Source of the DNA: JAFALX01 sp036378495
GTDB taxonomy: Bacteria > Chloroflexota > Dormibacteria > Aeolococcales > Aeolococcaceae
Assembly: GCA_036378495.1 (NCBI GenBank)
Contig: DASUWI010000026.1
Coordinates: 1-7,801 of the forward strand
Reading direction: 5' to 3'
Length of the DNA stretch: 7,801 nt
Part shown: one piece after another, positions 6,549 through 7,801 of the stretch
Layout of the letters: the number at the start of each line of letters is the position of its first letter
Position numbering within the stretch: position 1 is the stretch's first letter
Position numbers and translations under genes: made by a program
Notes under the pieces: generated by a model
Told to the model about the DNA's origin: nothing
The model's database searches: none
The model's input: only the letters and a program-made list of their open reading frames with translations

Positions 6549-7500
6549 AAGAGATGAGGAACGAGGTGAGCACCGACTCGACCGTGCTGGGCAGCAGGCC
6601 CGGGTACACGTAGGTGGGTGGTGCAGGAACGTTCGTGGGTTGCAGCGCGGTGGGCACCGGCGTCGGCGTCGGTGCCGGAGTTGGGGTGGGCGTCGGCGTG
6701 GGCGCGGGCGTCTGCACCGGCGTCTGGTCGGGCGTTGGTGGGGCCGGCGAGTTGCGCGGCGCCGGGTTGGACGGCCCCGGATTCGGTGGCGGTGGTGGTG
6801 GTGGCGGCGGCGCGGCGGAGAGCTGCGCGAACTCCTCGCTGAACATCCACACCTGCGAGCATGGGTTGCCGCACGCCGGGTCGCCCGACCAGGTGCCGCC
6901 GTACGCGGACCCGACGCCGAGATCGGTGTAGTTGCCGTTGAGAATGTTGGAGCGGTGGTCGGGGCTGTTCATGAACGCCGTGTTGACCACGCCCGCCGCG
7001 TTGGTGCCGCCGGGGTCGTTGTTCACCCAGCCGATGTTCTCGCCGGCCGAGCGGAAGTTGACGCCGTAGGCGGTCATCATCGGCCAGACGTATGTGCCGC
7101 AGCCCTGGATGATGTGGGAGAAGTAGTTGCGCTGGATCATGTCCAGCGAGCGCCCGTTGACGTGGATGCCGCCGCAGTTGTATCCGCCGTTCTCCCCGAC
7201 CGTCTGAAGCGCGCCGTTGAAGTTGACGGATCGCACGCCGTTGCTGGCGCGATCCTGATTGGTCAGTGAGAAGAGCGTGGAATCAGCGCCCCCATCGGCG
7301 ACCGCCAGCGTCGGAGTGTGCAACACCCAGACGGTGCCGAGGCCGCAGAGCACGGTGCCCGCGACGCTGAGCAGCGCGCGCCGCCAGTACCGCCGCACCC
7401 ACGACGGCCGCGCGAGTTCGACATCCGCCTCCGCCGCCACCCGCACCGCGGCTGCGGTTCGCGAGAGCTCCTCCCATGCGGTGTCCGTCGGCCGCTCCAT
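6547..7500 (-). CDS. Membrane-anchored CAP/SCP-domain protein with Pro/Thr-rich tail
   Basis: This 317-residue protein has a cytoplasmic N-terminus (1-41), one signal-anchor helix (about 42-61), and a CAP (SCP/PR-1) domain at about 74-226. Family landmarks are LTNQDRASNGV (79-89), YFSH with His129, SAGENIG with Glu154, and MNSPDHRSNIL with His182; the histidines and glutamate are the conserved cavity residues. Four extracytoplasmic cysteines (109, 134, 210, 214) could form two disulfides. A nine-proline run (231-239) and a Pro/Thr repeat (about 261-284) follow, suggesting an extended cell-wall-spanning stalk, then a short hydrophobic end. Bacterial CAP proteins are secreted and mostly of unknown function. 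The ATG has GAGG at 7508-7511, seven bases upstream. It is the first gene of an operon with an FtsX-type transporter, so it may be that transporter's outside partner. Confidence 0.92.
   Translation of the reverse strand: MERPTDTAWEELSRTAAAVRVAAEADVELARPSWVRRYWRRALLSVAGTVLCGLGTVWVLHTPTLAVADGGADSTLFSLTNQDRASNGVRSVNFNGALQTVGENGGYNCGGIHVNGRSLDMIQRNYFSHIIQGCGTYVWPMMTAYGVNFRSAGENIGWVNNDPGGTNAAGVVNTAFMNSPDHRSNILNGNYTDLGVGSAYGGTWSGDPACGNPCSQVWMFSEEFAQLSAAPPPPPPPPPNPGPSNPAPRNSPAPPTPDQTPVQTPAPTPTPTPTPAPTPTPVPTALQPTNVPAPPTYVYPGLLPSTVESVLTSFLIS
6649..6720 (-). repeat. Low-complexity Pro/Thr-coding repeat
   Basis: The minus strand repeats degenerate hexamers coding Pro-Thr or Pro-Ala over residues 261-284 of the CAP-domain protein; on the plus strand this shows as GGCGTC-like units. 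A separate polyproline tract is encoded at 6784-6810. Such tracts in exported proteins usually form a stiff extended linker and can vary in length between strains. Confidence 0.7.
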
Positions 7501-7661
7501 GTGCGATCCTCGATCCAGTTCTGTCCTCCGGCGTCACCGTTGTAACCGTGGCCACGACCTATCCGATCTGGCTTCGACAGGATCGTTGCAGCACGCTGAG
7601 ACTCCCGATACGCGCGGCGGATAGCCTGCAACCGGCCGCACCCGCGGCCGAGCAACGAGTC
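7501..7661. promoter_or_regulatory. Divergent intergenic region with inverted repeats
   Basis: These 161 bases separate the starts of the CAP-domain gene and the partial gene at the right edge, so both promoters should lie here. A perfect 7-bp inverted repeat, GTTGCAG (7585-7591) and CTGCAAC (7626-7632), puts a -35-like TTGCAG on each strand, facing each other. Neither has a good -10 at 16-18 bases; the nearest are GATACG (7607-7612) on plus and TATCGG (7610-7605) on minus, both at only 15. The repeat could equally be an operator. I see no RNA gene here. Confidence 0.35.
7633..7650 (+). promoter_or_regulatory. Perfect GC hairpin just before the right-edge gene
   Basis: CGGCCGC (7633-7639) and GCGGCCG (7644-7650) form a perfect 7-bp, all-G/C stem with a 4-base loop, ending 11 bases before the ATG at 7662. 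It occupies the place where the ribosome binds or just upstream, so it could influence initiation, or be a DNA operator. GC-rich sequence makes chance stems common. Confidence 0.4.
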
Positions 7662-7801
7662 ATGTCTCTTCTCGACCGCGTTCAGCGCCGCGCTGAAGAG
7701 TCCGGGTCGCCGGCCCGCCCGCCGGAGCCCCCTCCGAGCGCCTCCACACCTCCGCCTCCACTGCCGGCGCCGGCGGCGCCGGCGCCGGTTGCACCGGTGC
7801 C
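7662..7801 (+). CDS. N-terminus of a proline-rich protein, possibly a TadA/CpaF-like ATPase (cut by edge)
   Basis: An open frame of 46 codons runs from ATG 7662 to the window edge. It begins MSLLDRVQRRAEES and continues as a Pro/Ala-rich stretch (residues 16-46) typical of a disordered N-terminal linker. In high-GC Gram-positive and related bacteria, type IV/Tad pilus ATPases (CpaF/TadA) often start with a short MSLL-type helix and a proline-rich linker before the catalytic domain. That resemblance is weak, and the diagnostic domain lies outside the window. No good ribosome binding site is seen; only ACGAG just upstream. The gene is divergent from the CAP-domain operon. Whether it is coding is moderately supported; its identity is a guess. 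Confidence 0.55.
   Translation, partial: MSLLDRVQRRAEESGSPARPPEPPPSASTPPPPLPAPAAPAPVAPV

Noticed and set aside
5781..6557. Plus-strand open frame (258 codons) opposite the MacB-type ATPase
   Set aside because: It mirrors the ATPase gene, has no motifs, and no ribosome site was seen.
6649..6730. Short periodic repeats considered as a CRISPR array
   Set aside because: The units are degenerate hexamers without unique spacers and are explained by Pro/Thr codons.
6355..7269. Plus-strand open frame (304 codons) opposite the CAP-domain gene
   Set aside because: The RRRR/WWWW-like low complexity is the antisense of the Pro-rich tail; the minus frame has clear CAP motifs.

Overview
The window is very GC-rich bacterial DNA. 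It is densely coding, uses GTG starts often, and its coding strands have strong G/C third positions. The proline/threonine-rich exported tail, the drug-exporter-type ABC-2 pair and the proline-rich N-terminus at the right edge suit a high-GC lineage such as Actinomycetota (including Thermoleophilia-like groups) or a Chloroflexota/Dormibacterota-like organism. That placement is inference; there is no rRNA or marker gene to settle it. I see no tRNA, rRNA, CRISPR array, insertion sequence, integrase or phage gene.

Left edge (1-836, minus strand): the first 278 codons of an unrecognised cytoplasmic-looking protein. It has a helical N-terminal part, an acidic middle and a proline-rich tail carrying a tandem pentapeptide repeat that runs toward the window edge. 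A 94-bp divergent gap (837-930) separates it from a plus-strand operon (931-3191). That operon encodes an ABC-2 ATPase (DrrA-type), an ABC-2 membrane permease and a small lipoprotein of unknown function. The first two genes overlap by 11 bp and the third starts one base after the second stops, so they are probably translated together.

The plus operon converges on a minus-strand operon (7500 down to 3226), with a short hairpin (3199-3227) at the junction. The minus operon reads: a membrane-anchored CAP/SCP-domain protein with an exported proline/threonine-rich tail, a MacB/LolD-type ABC ATPase, then a large 10-helix FtsX/MacB-type permease. The ATPase's strong ribosome binding site overlaps the CAP gene's stop codon, and the ATPase and permease genes overlap by 4 bp. 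The three products are therefore probably made together, and the CAP protein is a candidate extracytoplasmic partner of the transporter.

Right edge: a 161-bp divergent gap (7501-7661) with two inverted repeats leads to the first 46 codons of a plus-strand gene (7662 to the edge). Its proline-rich N-terminus resembles, weakly, those of TadA/CpaF-type pilus ATPases.

The most notable element is the CAP-protein plus FtsX-type transporter operon. Each family is known; whether the combination forms a conserved functional unit cannot be decided from this window.
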